Of a DNA stretch of 64,000 nucleotides, positions 27,434 through 40,200 are shown piece after piece (positions within the stretch are counted from its first letter, which is position 1; every line of letters starts with the position of its first letter). The notes under the pieces were generated by a model that saw only the letters and a program-made list of their open reading frames with translations, had not been told where the DNA came from and searched no databases. Source of the stretch: Pseudomonas sp. (GTDB taxonomy: Bacteria > Pseudomonadota > Gammaproteobacteria > Pseudomonadales > Pseudomonadaceae); the NCBI GenBank assembly GCA_007713455.1, contig VMRT01000004.1, positions 62,001-126,000 on the forward strand. The letters are read 5' to 3'. The translations under genes were made by a program, and so were the position numbers.

Positions 27434-28879
27434 TTAGCCTTCGAGTTTTTTCTTCAGCAGTTGGTTCACCTGGCCAGGGTTGGCCTTGCCCTTGGAAGCC
27501 TTCATCGCCTGGCCGACGAAGAAGCCGAACATCTTGCCGCGCTTGGCTTCGTCGCTGGCGCGGTACTGTTCGACCTGCTCGGCATTCGCTGCCAGCACTT
27601 CGTCCAGCATCGACTCGATGGCGCCGGAATCAGTGACCTGCTTGAGGCCCTTCTTCTCGATGATCTCGTCAGCCGAACCTTCGCCGGCGGCCATCGCCTC
27701 GAAGACCATCTTGGCGATCTTGCCGCTTATGGTGTCGTCCTTGATGCGCAGGATCATGCCGCCCAGCTGCTCGGCGGAGACCGGTGACTGCTCGATCTCC
27801 AGGGCTTCCTTGTTGAGCAAGCTGGACAGCTCGCCCATCACCCAGTTGGCCGCCAGCTTGGCATCGTCGCAGGTGGCATTGACCTGTTCGAAGTAGTCGG
27901 CCAGTTCACGGCTGGCCGCCAGCACGTCGGCGTCATAGGCCGACAGGCCGAACTCGCGCTCGAAGCGCTCGCGCTTCTGCACCGGCAGTTCCGGCAGGCT
28001 GGCGCGGACTTCGTCGAGGAAGCTCTGCTCGATCACCACCGGTAGCAGGTCGGGGCAGGGGAAGTAGCGGTAGTCGTTGGCTTCTTCCTTGCTGCGCATG
28101 GAGCGCGTCTCGTCCTTGTTCGGGTCGTACAGGCGGGTTTCCTGCACCACCTTGCCGCCGTCCTCGATCAGCTCGATCTGCCGCTGCACTTCGTGGTTGA
28201 TGGCTTTTTCGATAAAGCGGAACGAGTTGACGTTCTTGATTTCGGCGCGGGTGCCGAACTCGGTCTGGCCTTTCGGCCGCACCGAGACGTTGCAGTCGCA
28301 GCGCAGCGAGCCTTCGGCCATATTGCCGTCGCAGATGCCCAGGTAGCGCACCAGCGAATGCATCGCCTTGACGTAGGCGACCGCTTCCTTGGCCGAACGG
28401 ATGTCCGGCTCGGAGACGATCTCCAGCAGCGGGGTGCCGGCGCGGTTGAGGTCGATGCCGCTCATGCCGTGGAAGTCTTCGTGCAGGCTCTTGCCGGCGT
28501 CCTCTTCCAGGTGCGCGCGGGTGATGCCGATGCGCCGCGTGCTGCCGTCTTCCAGGGTAATGTCCAGATAGCCCTTGCCGACGATGGGATGGTCCATCTG
28601 GCTGGTCTGGTAGCCCTTGGGCAGGTCAGGGTAGAAGTAGTTCTTGCGCGCGAAGACGTTCTTCGGCGCGATCTCGGCATCGATCGCCAGGCCGAACTTG
28701 CAGGCCATGCGCACGGCTTCGGCATTGAGCACCGGCAGGGTGCCGGGCATGCCGAGGTCGACCAGGCTGGCCTGGGTGTTGGGCTCGGCGCCGAAGGTGG
28801 TGGCGCTGCCGGAAAAGATCTTCGACTGGGTCGCGAGCTGTGCGTGGATCTCCAGCCCGATCACGGTTTCCCATTGCAT
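27434..28879 (-). CDS. gatB: Asp-tRNA(Asn)/Glu-tRNA(Gln) amidotransferase subunit B
   Basis: Subunit B of the GatCAB amidotransferase, which binds and phosphorylates Glu-tRNA(Gln) or Asp-tRNA(Asn) before amidation. 481 residues. [20 protein letters not shown] is the canonical N-terminus; [17 protein letters not shown] and the C-terminal YqeY-like tail (ending [10 protein letters not shown]) are present. The ATG at 28879 has GGAGATTGA upstream; the extra upstream frame is noncoding. Third gene of gatCAB, 11 bp after gatA. Confidence 0.97.
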   Translation of the reverse strand: MQWETVIGLEIHAQLATQSKIFSGSATTFGAEPNTQASLVDLGMPGTLPVLNAEAVRMACKFGLAIDAEIAPKNVFARKNYFYPDLPKGYQTSQMDHPIVGKGYLDITLEDGSTRRIGITRAHLEEDAGKSLHEDFHGMSGIDLNRAGTPLLEIVSEPDIRSAKEAVAYVKAMHSLVRYLGICDGNMAEGSLRCDCNVSVRPKGQTEFGTRAEIKNVNSFRFIEKAINHEVQRQIELIEDGGKVVQETRLYDPNKDETRSMRSKEEANDYRYFPCPDLLPVVIEQSFLDEVRASLPELPVQKRERFEREFGLSAYDADVLAASRELADYFEQVNATCDDAKLAANWVMGELSSLLNKEALEIEQSPVSAEQLGGMILRIKDDTISGKIAKMVFEAMAAGEGSADEIIEKKGLKQVTDSGAIESMLDEVLAANAEQVEQYRASDEAKRGKMFGFFVGQAMKASKGKANPGQVNQLLKKKLEG

Positions 28880-28890
28880 CTTCAATCTCC

Positions 28891-30342
<1,452 letters not shown>

Positions 30343-30359
30343 GTCGGAATCCTTCATCA

Positions 30360-30647
30360 TCACTCGATCACTCGCGGAACCAGATAGAGGCCTTCTTCCA
30401 CGGCGGGTGCGATGGTCTGGTAGGCATCACGCTGGTTGCTCTCGGTGACTGCATCGGCACGCAGGCGCTGGGTGGTTTCCAGCGGGTGGGCCAGCGGCTC
30501 GATACCAGTGGTGTCGACCGCCTGCATGCGGTCGATCAGGCCGAGGATATTGTTGAGGGTCTCGGTGGTGCGGGGCAGGTCGGCTTCAGACAGGCCCAGG
30601 CGGGCCAGATGAGCGATCTTCTCCACCTCGGTGCGTTCAAGCGCCAT
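30360..30647 (-). CDS. gatC: Asp-tRNA(Asn)/Glu-tRNA(Gln) amidotransferase subunit C
   Basis: Small 95-residue subunit that wraps GatA and GatB together. The canonical N-terminus [20 protein letters not shown] and the C-terminal [20 protein letters not shown] are visible. The ATG at 30647 has GGAGATACC just upstream; the longer frame is noncoding. First gene of gatCAB, divergent from mreB. Confidence 0.95.
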   Translation of the reverse strand: MALERTEVEKIAHLARLGLSEADLPRTTETLNNILGLIDRMQAVDTTGIEPLAHPLETTQRLRADAVTESNQRDAYQTIAPAVEEGLYLVPRVIE

Positions 30648-30890
30648 CGGGTATCTCCAGCGGAAAGCGAATCGGGACTGCACCTTCCGTCGACTGGACG
30701 GGGTGCATGGCAGCACGGGACGAGCCGCGGCAATGGGCTTTCTGGCCCGGAAAAGCCGTCAATCTTACATGCCCGAGGCGGTTATCGGTAGCGTGGACGC
30801 GGTGCGCGGCCTTAGGATGAGTGGCGACCACCGTCATGCGACCTGGCACGCAATGCCTCATTTCTGGCGCCACGCGGGCGGACTCTCGCC

Positions 30891-32003
<1,113 letters not shown>

Positions 32004-32023
32004 GCCTGCGCCGCTGTGCTCAT

Positions 32024-32064
32024 GACAAGCCGAAAGATCCGGTCGCACCGGCTTTCGGCTTGTC
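32024..32064 (+). terminator. Long hairpin between mreB and mreC
   Basis: GACAAGCCGAAAG (32024-32036) pairs perfectly with CTTTCGGCTTGTC (32052-32064), with an inner CCGGT/ACCGG helix, followed by GCGTTTAG. Likely a partial terminator. Confidence 0.7.
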
Positions 32065-32102
32065 GCGTTTAGTCTCAAGCTTTTACTCGTGAGGTAGTTG
32101 CA

Positions 32103-33107
32103 ATCAAGCCGCTATTTGCCAAGGGACCTTTGCTCGGTGTGCGCCTGCTGGTGTTCGTCGTGCTTTGTGTCGTGCTGATGGTGGTGGATGCACGCTTCGA
32201 CGCGCTGAAGACGGTACGCAGCCAGATGGGACTGGTACTGACGCCGTTCTACTGGGTCGCCGACATGCCGGTGCGGATCTGGAGAGGTGCGACCGAGCAG
32301 ATCGCCAGTAGCAGCAGCCTGATGGCCGAGAACGAGAAGCTCAAGGCCGAGGCGCTGCTGATGCAGCGGCGCCTGCAGAAGCTGGCGATGCTCACCGAGC
32401 AGAACGTGCGCCTGCGCGAGTTGCTCAACTCGGCGGCGCTGGTGGACGACAAGGTCATCGTCGCCGAGCTGATCGGACTCGACCCGAACCCGTTCACCCA
32501 TCGCATCCTGATCGACAAGGGCGAGAAGGACGGCGTCTTCATGGGGCAGCCGGTGCTCGATGCCAGCGGCCTGATGGGGCAGGTCGTCGAGGTGCTGCCG
32601 TATGCAGCGCGCGTGCTGCTGCTGACCGATGTCACCCATAGCATTCCGGTGCAGGTCAACCGCAACGGACTGCGTGCGATCGCCGTGGGCACCGGCAATC
32701 CGGACTATCTCGAGCTGCGCCATGTGGCCGAAACGGCTGATGTCAAAGCAGGAGATCTGTTGGTCAGTTCCGGGCTCGGTCAGCGATTCCCAAGCGGCTA
32801 TCCGGTGGCGCAGGTGACCGAGGTGGTGCACGGCTCCGGCCAGCCGTTCGCCATCGTACGTGCGGTGCCGACCGCCATGCTCAATCGCAGCCGCTATCTG
32901 ATGCTGGTCTTCAGCGATTCGCGGACGCCGGAGGAGCGGGCCGCCGACGCTGCCGAGGCCCAGGCCGATGCCGATCAGAAAGCCGCTGCCGAAGGCGCGG
33001 AGGCAGCCGCACCTGCACCCGCTGCTGAGGCGGAGGCTGAAACGAGCGATTCCGAGCAGGCGCCCGCCGCTTCGTCGTCGACAGCGGTATCGGAGGAGGC
33101 GCAATGA
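32103..33107 (+). CDS. mreC: Rod shape-determining protein MreC
   Basis: Elongasome protein linking MreB to periplasmic wall synthases: one membrane helix (VRLLVFVVLCVVLMVVDARF), a coiled coil (about 70-115), and two beta-barrel domains with GLMGQVVEVLPYAARVLLLTD and GDLLVSSGLGQRFPSGYPVA. The last ~50 residues are a low-complexity Ala/Glu/Pro tail. Start choice is difficult: no in-frame ATG, GTG or TTG lies between the upstream stop at 32070 and a TTG at 32130. GAGGT at 32091-32095 instead points to an ATC at 32103, giving IKPLFAKGPLLGVRL as N-terminus. If TTG is used the protein is 325 residues. It overlaps mreD by four bases. Confidence 0.9.
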   Translation: MKPLFAKGPLLGVRLLVFVVLCVVLMVVDARFDALKTVRSQMGLVLTPFYWVADMPVRIWRGATEQIASSSSLMAENEKLKAEALLMQRRLQKLAMLTEQNVRLRELLNSAALVDDKVIVAELIGLDPNPFTHRILIDKGEKDGVFMGQPVLDASGLMGQVVEVLPYAARVLLLTDVTHSIPVQVNRNGLRAIAVGTGNPDYLELRHVAETADVKAGDLLVSSGLGQRFPSGYPVAQVTEVVHGSGQPFAIVRAVPTAMLNRSRYLMLVFSDSRTPEERAADAAEAQADADQKAAAEGAEAAAPAPAAEAEAETSDSEQAPAASSSTAVSEEAQ

Positions 33108-33592
33108 TCAGCGGGCGGCCAAATAATGGATGGGTCATCTGGTTCAGTCTGACGATCGCGCTGCTGCTCAGCGTCGCGCCCATGCCCGGCAGCGCGGAGA
33201 TCGCACGGCCGCTATGGCTGGGGTTGGTCATCGCCTTCTGGTCGTTGGTTCTGCCGCATCGCGGTGGGCTGGGCGCCGCGTTCTGTTTCGGGCTCGCGCA
33301 GGACGTGCTGGCCGGCACGCTGTTCGGCCAGAGCGCCTTGCCGCTGATCCTGATCGCTTTTCTGGTGCTGAGCCTGCAACAACGCCTGCGCATGTTTCCG
33401 CTGTGGCAACAGAGCATGGTGCTGCTGGTTGTGCTCGGCCTCGCCCAGTTGGTGCAGCTCTGGCTGAACACGCTGACCGGTAATCGGCCGCCGACGCTGC
33501 TGTTCCTCGTGCCTGTGCCGGTCAGCGCATTGCTCTGGCCTTGGGTTTATGTCGCGTTGCAGGGGCTGCGTCAGCGATTTGCGGTGTATTGA
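33104..33592 (+). CDS. mreD: Rod shape-determining protein MreD
   Basis: A 162-residue polytopic inner-membrane protein with about five helices, partner of MreC in the elongasome. Family hallmarks are PLWLGLVIAFWSLVLPHRGGLGAAFCFGLAQDVLAGTLFGQ and LPLILIAFLVLSLQQRLRMFPLWQQ. Its ATG lies within the mreC stop (ATGA), with GGAGGAG upstream, so translation is coupled. Confidence 0.95.
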   Translation: MISGRPNNGWVIWFSLTIALLLSVAPMPGSAEIARPLWLGLVIAFWSLVLPHRGGLGAAFCFGLAQDVLAGTLFGQSALPLILIAFLVLSLQQRLRMFPLWQQSMVLLVVLGLAQLVQLWLNTLTGNRPPTLLFLVPVPVSALLWPWVYVALQGLRQRFAVY

Positions 33593-33781
33593 CCAACGCC
33601 CGGTCGATTTTTGTCCGTCGTACTCTGCGCTGAAAAAATCTGATCTTTTGTGTGGGTTTGTGCCGCCGGGCACGGCTTACGCCTTGCTGCTCCAAAGCAA
33701 TTCTGAAATCATGCTGCCGCTATGGCGTTCCGCCATTACTGGTTTCTGCTTCAGAAGACGATAAGCACAACAGCACGGGCG

Positions 33782-34936
33782 ATGAGTATGGAAGCTGGCA
33801 GTTCGATTTTTTCCAGGCCGCAAGGCTCTCGTGGCGCCCGTGCGGTGCTGGCTGCCGGCGCGGTAGGGTCGCTGCTGATGACGCTGGTCATGAGCACTGG
33901 TTACTCTCAGGCCGATAGCGCCCCGCAGGCCCCTCAGTTGGCCAAGCTGTCGGCCCCAGATACGCTCTCCACCGTTGCCGCTCCCTCTGAGTCCGCTGCC
34001 GATTCGCCTCGCGCCGAGCAGCTGGCCGGCAAGATTGCAGAGCTCGACGCCATCCTCCTTGAAAAGCAGAAGCTTGAAGATGCGCTGCGGGCCGAGAAGA
34101 GCGAGCTCGCTGCCGTGCAATTGCAGCTGGCCAACAGCAAGAAGCTGATTCGCCTGGAGGTCGACGACTTCCTCGGTCAGAGCGCCGAGCGCAAGCGTCT
34201 CGATGAGCTGCTGGACGAGCACAAACGTAGTGCCGAGGCCGAGAAAGCCATTGGCGAACGCGTCGAAGCTCTGGAGAAGGATCTCGGCAGCCAGCACCTG
34301 AAGTTCTCGCTTGCCGCGCGCGACGTCGATCGTCTCAAGACCCAGCTGGCGGCCGAGGTTCGCGAGCGCAACAGCAAGAAGATTCAGGCCATTGCCCGCA
34401 AGCTGGACAAGACCATTCGCTTCGAGCAGTCGGTTTCGTTCCGCTGTTCCGCCAGCAAGAGCCTCGCGGCCTGCCTGGCCGAGCACCGCAACGATGGTCA
34501 GATGTCGCAATGGGTGCTGGAAAACTACCAGCGTGTGCTGGCCGAGGATATCCGCGAGCAGGTTGCCGATGTCGAACTGGATACCGCCTGGTACCGCTAC
34601 CGCACACGTACCGACTTCGCCCAGGCAAGCATGAGCCTGGACGGCACCGTCAATGCGCAGATGAACGTCGAGGCGAGCATCACGGCGAAGAAGATGATGC
34701 CGTGCGCGATTCTCGATGTGCCCTACGAGCAATGCGACAGCAAGACCCACTCGCTGATCGTACGCAGCAACAAGTACGACGATCGGGTCCGCATCAACGA
34801 CCAGGAGCATGGCGCCACGCCGGTTTCGCTGGTGCTTGACAGCGGTGTCTATGACATTCAGGTCACCTCCGGTGGCATTACCCAGAAGCGCACGCTGTCG
34901 CTCAAGGGTGATCAGGTGGTCAACTTCAAGTTCTGA
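33782..34936 (+). CDS. Coiled-coil protein with C-terminal PEGA-like domain, hypothetical
   Basis: Not a recognised named gene; 384 residues from the ATG at 33782. A hydrophobic segment (about 22-42, AVLAAGAVGSLLMTLVM) could be a membrane anchor or signal. About residues 75-205 are rich in charged heptads (LDELLDEHKRSAEAEKAIGE and similar) and probably form a coiled coil. A Cys-containing segment FRCSASKSLAACLAEH follows. The last ~75 residues (SLIVRSNKYDDRVRINDQEH to LKGDQVVNFKF) resemble a PEGA beta-sandwich. Upstream starts at 33722 and 33788 are possible; none has a strong ribosome site. It stands between mreD and maf with its own ~190-bp upstream gap. Confidence 0.7.
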   Translation: MSMEAGSSIFSRPQGSRGARAVLAAGAVGSLLMTLVMSTGYSQADSAPQAPQLAKLSAPDTLSTVAAPSESAADSPRAEQLAGKIAELDAILLEKQKLEDALRAEKSELAAVQLQLANSKKLIRLEVDDFLGQSAERKRLDELLDEHKRSAEAEKAIGERVEALEKDLGSQHLKFSLAARDVDRLKTQLAAEVRERNSKKIQAIARKLDKTIRFEQSVSFRCSASKSLAACLAEHRNDGQMSQWVLENYQRVLAEDIREQVADVELDTAWYRYRTRTDFAQASMSLDGTVNAQMNVEASITAKKMMPCAILDVPYEQCDSKTHSLIVRSNKYDDRVRINDQEHGATPVSLVLDSGVYDIQVTSGGITQKRTLSLKGDQVVNFKF

Positions 34937-35031
34937 TCCATGCCCGGCGTAGTCCTTACGCCGGTCCTCTGCGCCTTCCTCGACGTACCCCGGATATGCG
35001 ACGCTGTCGCTTTACCGTTTGAGGAACTGCC

Positions 35032-35622
35032 ATGGGCGCTCTGTTTCTTGCCTCGGCATCACCCCGCCGCCGCGAATTGCTCGCGCAGATCGGCGTGCCG
35101 TTTTCTCTCGTCGGCGTGTCCGTCGATGAAACGCCCTCGCCAACCGAGTCGCCCGAGGCGTATGTCGAGCGCGTTGCGCGCGACAAGGCGCTCGCCGGGC
35201 TCGTCAGTCTGGGGGATCGCGACGGCTGCGTGCTGGGTGCCGACACCAGCGTGGTGCTCGATCAGCATATTCTCGGCAAGCCTGCCGACCGTGCCGACGG
35301 GCTCGCCATGCTGGCGGCATTATCCGGGCGTACGCACCGGGTCATGACCGCCGTCGCGCTGGCCAGTCGAAGTGCCTGCGAGGTGCGTGTGGTCATCAGC
35401 GAGGTGACCTTCCGTACCATCGACGAAGCCGAAGCCGAACGCTATTGGGATAGCGGGGAGCCGGCGGACAAGGCGGGCGGTTACGCCATCCAGGGCTGGG
35501 GTGCGGTGTTCGTCAGCCAGTTGCACGGCAGCTATTCGGCGGTGGTTGGCCTGCCGTTATGTGAAACGGCGCAGCTGATCGACGCCTTCGGACTTCCACG
35601 TTGGACCAAAGGCTCAAGCTAG
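35032..35622 (+). CDS. maf: Maf family nucleotide pyrophosphatase
   Basis: House-cleaning pyrophosphatase acting on dTTP/UTP and modified nucleotides; once described as a septum inhibitor. 196 residues. Signature [14 protein letters not shown] at the N-terminus, [38 protein letters not shown] and the C-terminal [20 protein letters not shown]. The ADTSV and YAIQGWG motifs fit the YhdE-like (dTTP/UTP) subfamily. Followed by rng, the usual proteobacterial order. Confidence 0.94.
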   Translation: MGALFLASASPRRRELLAQIGVPFSLVGVSVDETPSPTESPEAYVERVARDKALAGLVSLGDRDGCVLGADTSVVLDQHILGKPADRADGLAMLAALSGRTHRVMTAVALASRSACEVRVVISEVTFRTIDEAEAERYWDSGEPADKAGGYAIQGWGAVFVSQLHGSYSAVVGLPLCETAQLIDAFGLPRWTKGSS

Positions 35623-35707
35623 AGCCTGTGGCTTCGGCGCGCAGGCCGGTTAGAATCGACTCAACCACCAGCTAGCGCTGCACATCAAGCCACCGCCGAG
35701 AACAACA

Positions 35708-37165
35708 ATGAGCGAAGAAATCCTGATGAACATCACCCCCATGGAGTCGCGGGTGGCGGTGGTGGAGAACGGTGTCCTGCAGGAGGTGCATGTCGAGCGC
35801 ACCCAGCGCCGCGGCATCGTCGGCAACATCTACAAGGGCAAGGTGGTGCGCGTCCTGCCGGGTATGCAGGCGGCGTTCGTCGACATAGGGCTGGATCGCG
35901 CCGCGTTCATCCATGCTTCCGAGATTTCCGCCCGCGAGGGTAATGCGGTCGAGCCGATCAACGCCCTGGTTCACGAAGGCCAGAGTCTGGTGGTGCAAGT
36001 CACCAAGGACCCCATTGGCACCAAGGGCGCGCGCCTGACCACGCAGCTGTCGATCCCATCGCGCTACCTGGTGTACATGCCGCGCACCAGTCATGTCGGC
36101 ATTTCCCTGCGTATCGAAGATGAAGCCGAGCGCGAGCGGCTCAAGCAGGTCGTTGCCGAATGCGTTGAGGCAGAGGGCATCCAGGAAGCCGGTGGCTTCA
36201 TCCTGCGTACCGCGGCTGAAGGGGCCGGCAGCGACGAGATACTCATGGATATCCGCTATCTGCGCCGTCTGTGGGAGCAGATCGCCAGTCAGATCAAGAC
36301 CGTTGAAGCGCCCACGGTGATCTACGAAGACCTCTCTCTGGCCATGCGCACCCTGCGTGATCTGGTCAATCCGCGGATCGAGAAGATCCGTATCGATTCG
36401 CGGGAGAATTTCCAGAAGGTCACCCAGTTCGTCGGCGAGCTGATGCCCGAACTGGGCGACCGCCTCGAACACTATCCGGGCGAGCGGCCGATCTTCGATC
36501 TCTATGGCGTCGAGGACGAGATCCAGAAGGCGCTGGAGCGCAAGGTCATGCTCAAGTCCGGCGGTTACCTGATCATCGATCCGGCCGAGGCGATGACCAC
36601 CATCGACGTCAACACCGGTGCATTCGTCGGTCATCGCACGCTGGAAGAAACCATTTTCAAGACCAATCTCGAGTCGGCCACTGCCATTGCCCGCCAGCTC
36701 AGGCTGCGCAATCTGGGCGGCATCATCATCATCGACTTCATCGACATGGAGGACGAGGAGCATCGTCGCCAGGTCCTGCGCACGCTGGAGAAGCAGCTCG
36801 AGCGCGATCACGCCAAGACCAACATCATCGGCATCACCGAACTCGGCCTGGTGCAGATGACCCGCAAGCGCACCCGCGAAAGCCTCGAACAGGTGCTGTG
36901 CGAACCCTGCATGTGCTGTCAGGGGCGCGGCAAGCTGAAGACGCCGGAGACCGTCTGCTACGAGATATTCCGCGAGATCCTGCGTGAGGCGCGGGCCTAC
37001 CAGGCGGAAGGCTATCGGGTGCTGGCCAATCAGAAGGTGATCGATCGTCTGCTCGACGAGGAGTCGGGCAATGTCGCCGACCTGGAGGCCTTTATCGGTC
37101 GCTCGATCAAGTTCCAGGTGGAAAGCATGTACTCCCAGGAACAGTACGACGTGGTGTTGCTCTGA
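35708..37165 (+). CDS. rng: Ribonuclease G
   Basis: Endoribonuclease that matures the 5' end of 16S rRNA and turns over some mRNAs. 485 residues with an N-terminal S1 domain (about 35-120, GNIYKGKVVRVLPGMQAAFVDIG), the catalytic DNase I-like core with magnesium site MTTIDVNTG and IIIIDFIDM, and the zinc-link CEPCMCCQGRG. It lacks the long RNase E C-terminal scaffold, so it is RNase G. Fifty bases separate it from yhdP. Confidence 0.96.
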   Translation: MSEEILMNITPMESRVAVVENGVLQEVHVERTQRRGIVGNIYKGKVVRVLPGMQAAFVDIGLDRAAFIHASEISAREGNAVEPINALVHEGQSLVVQVTKDPIGTKGARLTTQLSIPSRYLVYMPRTSHVGISLRIEDEAERERLKQVVAECVEAEGIQEAGGFILRTAAEGAGSDEILMDIRYLRRLWEQIASQIKTVEAPTVIYEDLSLAMRTLRDLVNPRIEKIRIDSRENFQKVTQFVGELMPELGDRLEHYPGERPIFDLYGVEDEIQKALERKVMLKSGGYLIIDPAEAMTTIDVNTGAFVGHRTLEETIFKTNLESATAIARQLRLRNLGGIIIIDFIDMEDEEHRRQVLRTLEKQLERDHAKTNIIGITELGLVQMTRKRTRESLEQVLCEPCMCCQGRGKLKTPETVCYEIFREILREARAYQAEGYRVLANQKVIDRLLDEESGNVADLEAFIGRSIKFQVESMYSQEQYDVVLL

Positions 37166-37214
37166 ACAATGGTAGACCCGGCCGCAAGGGCCAGGATGAC
37201 CGGAGCGCATCCAG

Positions 37215-40200
37215 ATGAACCGCCTCGCTGCCTTCCTCGTGACACTGTCGCGCCAGCTGTTCTGGGTAATCGCGTTCGGGCTGATTCTGGCCGCGCTCTA
37301 CGTGAGCCTGGGGCGGCAGCTGGTGCCTGTAATCGCCGAGTACCGGGCCGAGGTGCAGGAGAAGGCGCAGGCGGCGCTGGGCATGCCAATCGCGCTGGGC
37401 AGGCTCGAAGGCCGCTGGGAGGGCTTCGCTCCCCGTTTGCTGGCGCATGATGTACTGCTCGGCGAGGGTGACAGCGCGATGCGCCTGGACCGTATTGCCA
37501 TCGTCCCAGACCTGGCGGCCAGCCTCTGGGCGCGAGCGTGGCGGCTGAGCCGGTTGGAGTTTAGCGGCGTGCAGCTGTCTGTCGCTGAAGATGCCGAGGG
37601 CAAGTGGCGAGTGGAGGGCTTGCCGGCCCGTACCGAGCAGAAACCGCCCGAACCGCAGAAGATTCTCGAGTCGTTGCAGCGGGTGCGTGGGCTGGCGGTG
37701 CGCAACAGCCAGATCACGCTGGAGCCATTCGGAGAACCGCCGCTGACCCTGAGCTACACCGATCTGGGCCTGCTCGTCGACGGTGTGCGGCTCCGCTTGG
37801 ACGGGCGCAGCATCCTTCCGGATGGCCAGCCCCTGGCCTTGAGCATTGAGGGGCGGGTGCAGCCGCAGCGCTGGCAGCACGCCGAGGCGCAGGTTTATCT
37901 CAGCCTGCCACAAAGCGACTGGGCCGCCTGGTTGCCGCGCCGACTGACTGCCGACTGGCATCTGCAGACGTTGAAGATGGGAGGTGAGCTGTGGGCAACC
38001 TGGCGCGAAAAGGCGCTGGAGCGTGCTGTTCTACGGATTAACGCGCCGCAACTGATCACGTCCTTTGCCGATCGTGAGCCTGTTCAGCTCGAGGACCTTG
38101 GGGGTGAGGCTTATATCGATCGCAACGAGCAGGGCTACCGGCTACTGCTGGACCGGCTGGCGTTCGATCTCGAAGGCGAGCGCTGGGGCGATGCGCGAAT
38201 CCAGGTTCAGCAGGATCAGACTCAGCAGCATTGGCAGCTGCAGGCTGATCGGTTGGGTATCGCGCCGATCGCCACACTCGTCCGTGCACTGGCGCCGCTA
38301 CCACCGGCCGCAGCCGAGACGCTGACGGCGCTGCAGCCCAATGGAACATTGCGCAACCTGCAGCTCGACTACCGCCCCCAGATGGAGTCGCCGCAGCGGC
38401 TGCAATTCGCTGCCAATCTGGACCGTATCAGTTTCGCCGCACACAACTGGATACCTGCGGTGGGCAACGCGAGTGGCAGCATTCGCGGTGATATGGGCGG
38501 CGGAGAACTGCGCCTGGACAGCGACGACTTCAGCCTGCAACTTGCGCCGCTGTACCCCGAGCCCTGGCGCTACCGACACGCCGGCGGGCGTCTGACCTGG
38601 ACGCTGGACGAGCAGGCCTTCACGCTGGCTGCGCCCTATCTGCGTATCGACGGCGAGGAAGGCAAGATCGCCGGTGACTTCCTGATCCGCCTGGCCAGGG
38701 ATCCCGCGGCAGAGGATTACATGGACCTGCGGGTTGGCTTGAGCGAAGGCGACGCGCGCTTTACCGAAAAGTACTTGCCGGCACGCTCACCGGCGTTAAG
38801 CCCGGCGCTGGTCAGCTGGCTCAAGGAAGCGATTCGCAGCGGTACGGTCGAGCAAGGTTATTTCCAGTACCAGGGCGCATTGAGCAAGGGAGCTTCCGAC
38901 AGCGCGCGCAGCCTGAGCCTGTACTTCAAGGTGCGCGATGCCGAGCTGGCGTTTCAGCCCGGCTGGCCCGTGCTGCAGCAGGGCCGTGGCGAGGTGCTGA
39001 TCGAAGACAGCGGGGTTCGCGTCCGGCTCGCGGAAGGGCGGATTCTCGACAGTCACGTGCGTGATGTGACAGCGGACATTCCTCGCCTCGGCGACGGCAA
39101 CGTGCCGCAGTTGGCCGTGAAGGGGCAGGTCGCCAGCAGCCTGGCGGACGCCTTGAAGCTGCTTCAGGAGGCACCGATCGGAACCGGTGAGATCTTCGCT
39201 GGCTGGCAGGGGCAGGGTGCGCTCAGCGGCGCGCTCGATCTGCAGATCCCGCTGGGCAAGGGCACGCCGCGGGTCATCGTGGATTTCGCCAGCGACGATG
39301 CGAAACTGAAGATTCCCGAGCCGGAGCTTGCCTTCGAGCAACTCAGCGGCAGTTTCCGCTACGACACCGCGCGAGGCTTGAGTGCAGAGGCCATCCAGGC
39401 GCGTCTGTTCGGCGCTCCGGTCAAGGGCAAGGCGGTAGCGACAGGAGCGCCTGGCAAGCCTGCCTCTCGCGTGGAGGCACAGGGCGCCGTGGGGTTGAAG
39501 CGTCTGGCTGAGTGGCTCGCTATCGGGCAGTCACTGCCTGCCAGCGGTGAGTTGCCCTATCAGTTGCGACTGGATCTGGCAGGTGAGGACAGTCAGTTGC
39601 AGATCGACTCTTCGCTACAGGGGCTGCGCATCGATCTGCCAGCGCCGTTCGGCAAGCCTGCACGCGAGCGCCGTGACACCTCGTTGCGGATGTCCCTGCA
39701 AGGAGCCGAGCGTCGCTACGGTGTCCGGCACGGGTCACTCGCCGCGCTGACGTTCGCTGCGCCGCCGGGTTCTTGGGCGCAGGGCCGCGGCGAGCTGCGT
39801 CTCGGGCCTGGGGCGGCCAATCTTCCGGCCAGTGCCGGGCTTTATGTCAGGGGACGCCTGCCGCAGCTCGACTTGAAAGCCTGGCAGGCGGTGCTCGAAC
39901 AGCACGGCAAGGCACAAGCGCAGCAGACGACCGGCTCGCTGCTGCGCCGGGCGCAGGTCGATATCGATCGTTTCGAAGGTTTTGGCACCCGGATCGACAA
40001 TCTTGGGCTGGACCTGCGGCGAATGAGCGAAGCCTGGGACCTTGGCCTCCGCAGTTCGATCATCAGCGGCTCGGTTCGCCTGCCAGATGCCGAGGGCGGC
40101 ATCATCGTTGCCGATCTCCAGCGCCTGCGTCTGCCGGCAGCCGCGCAATCCGACGAGGCGGTCAAGGAGCGACCCGATCCGCTGGCTGATGTCGACCCGC

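Noticed and set aside
35672..37210. 512-residue open frame opposite rng
   Set aside because: Mirror frame of RNase G produced by GC-rich codon bias; no start signal and no recognisable domain.
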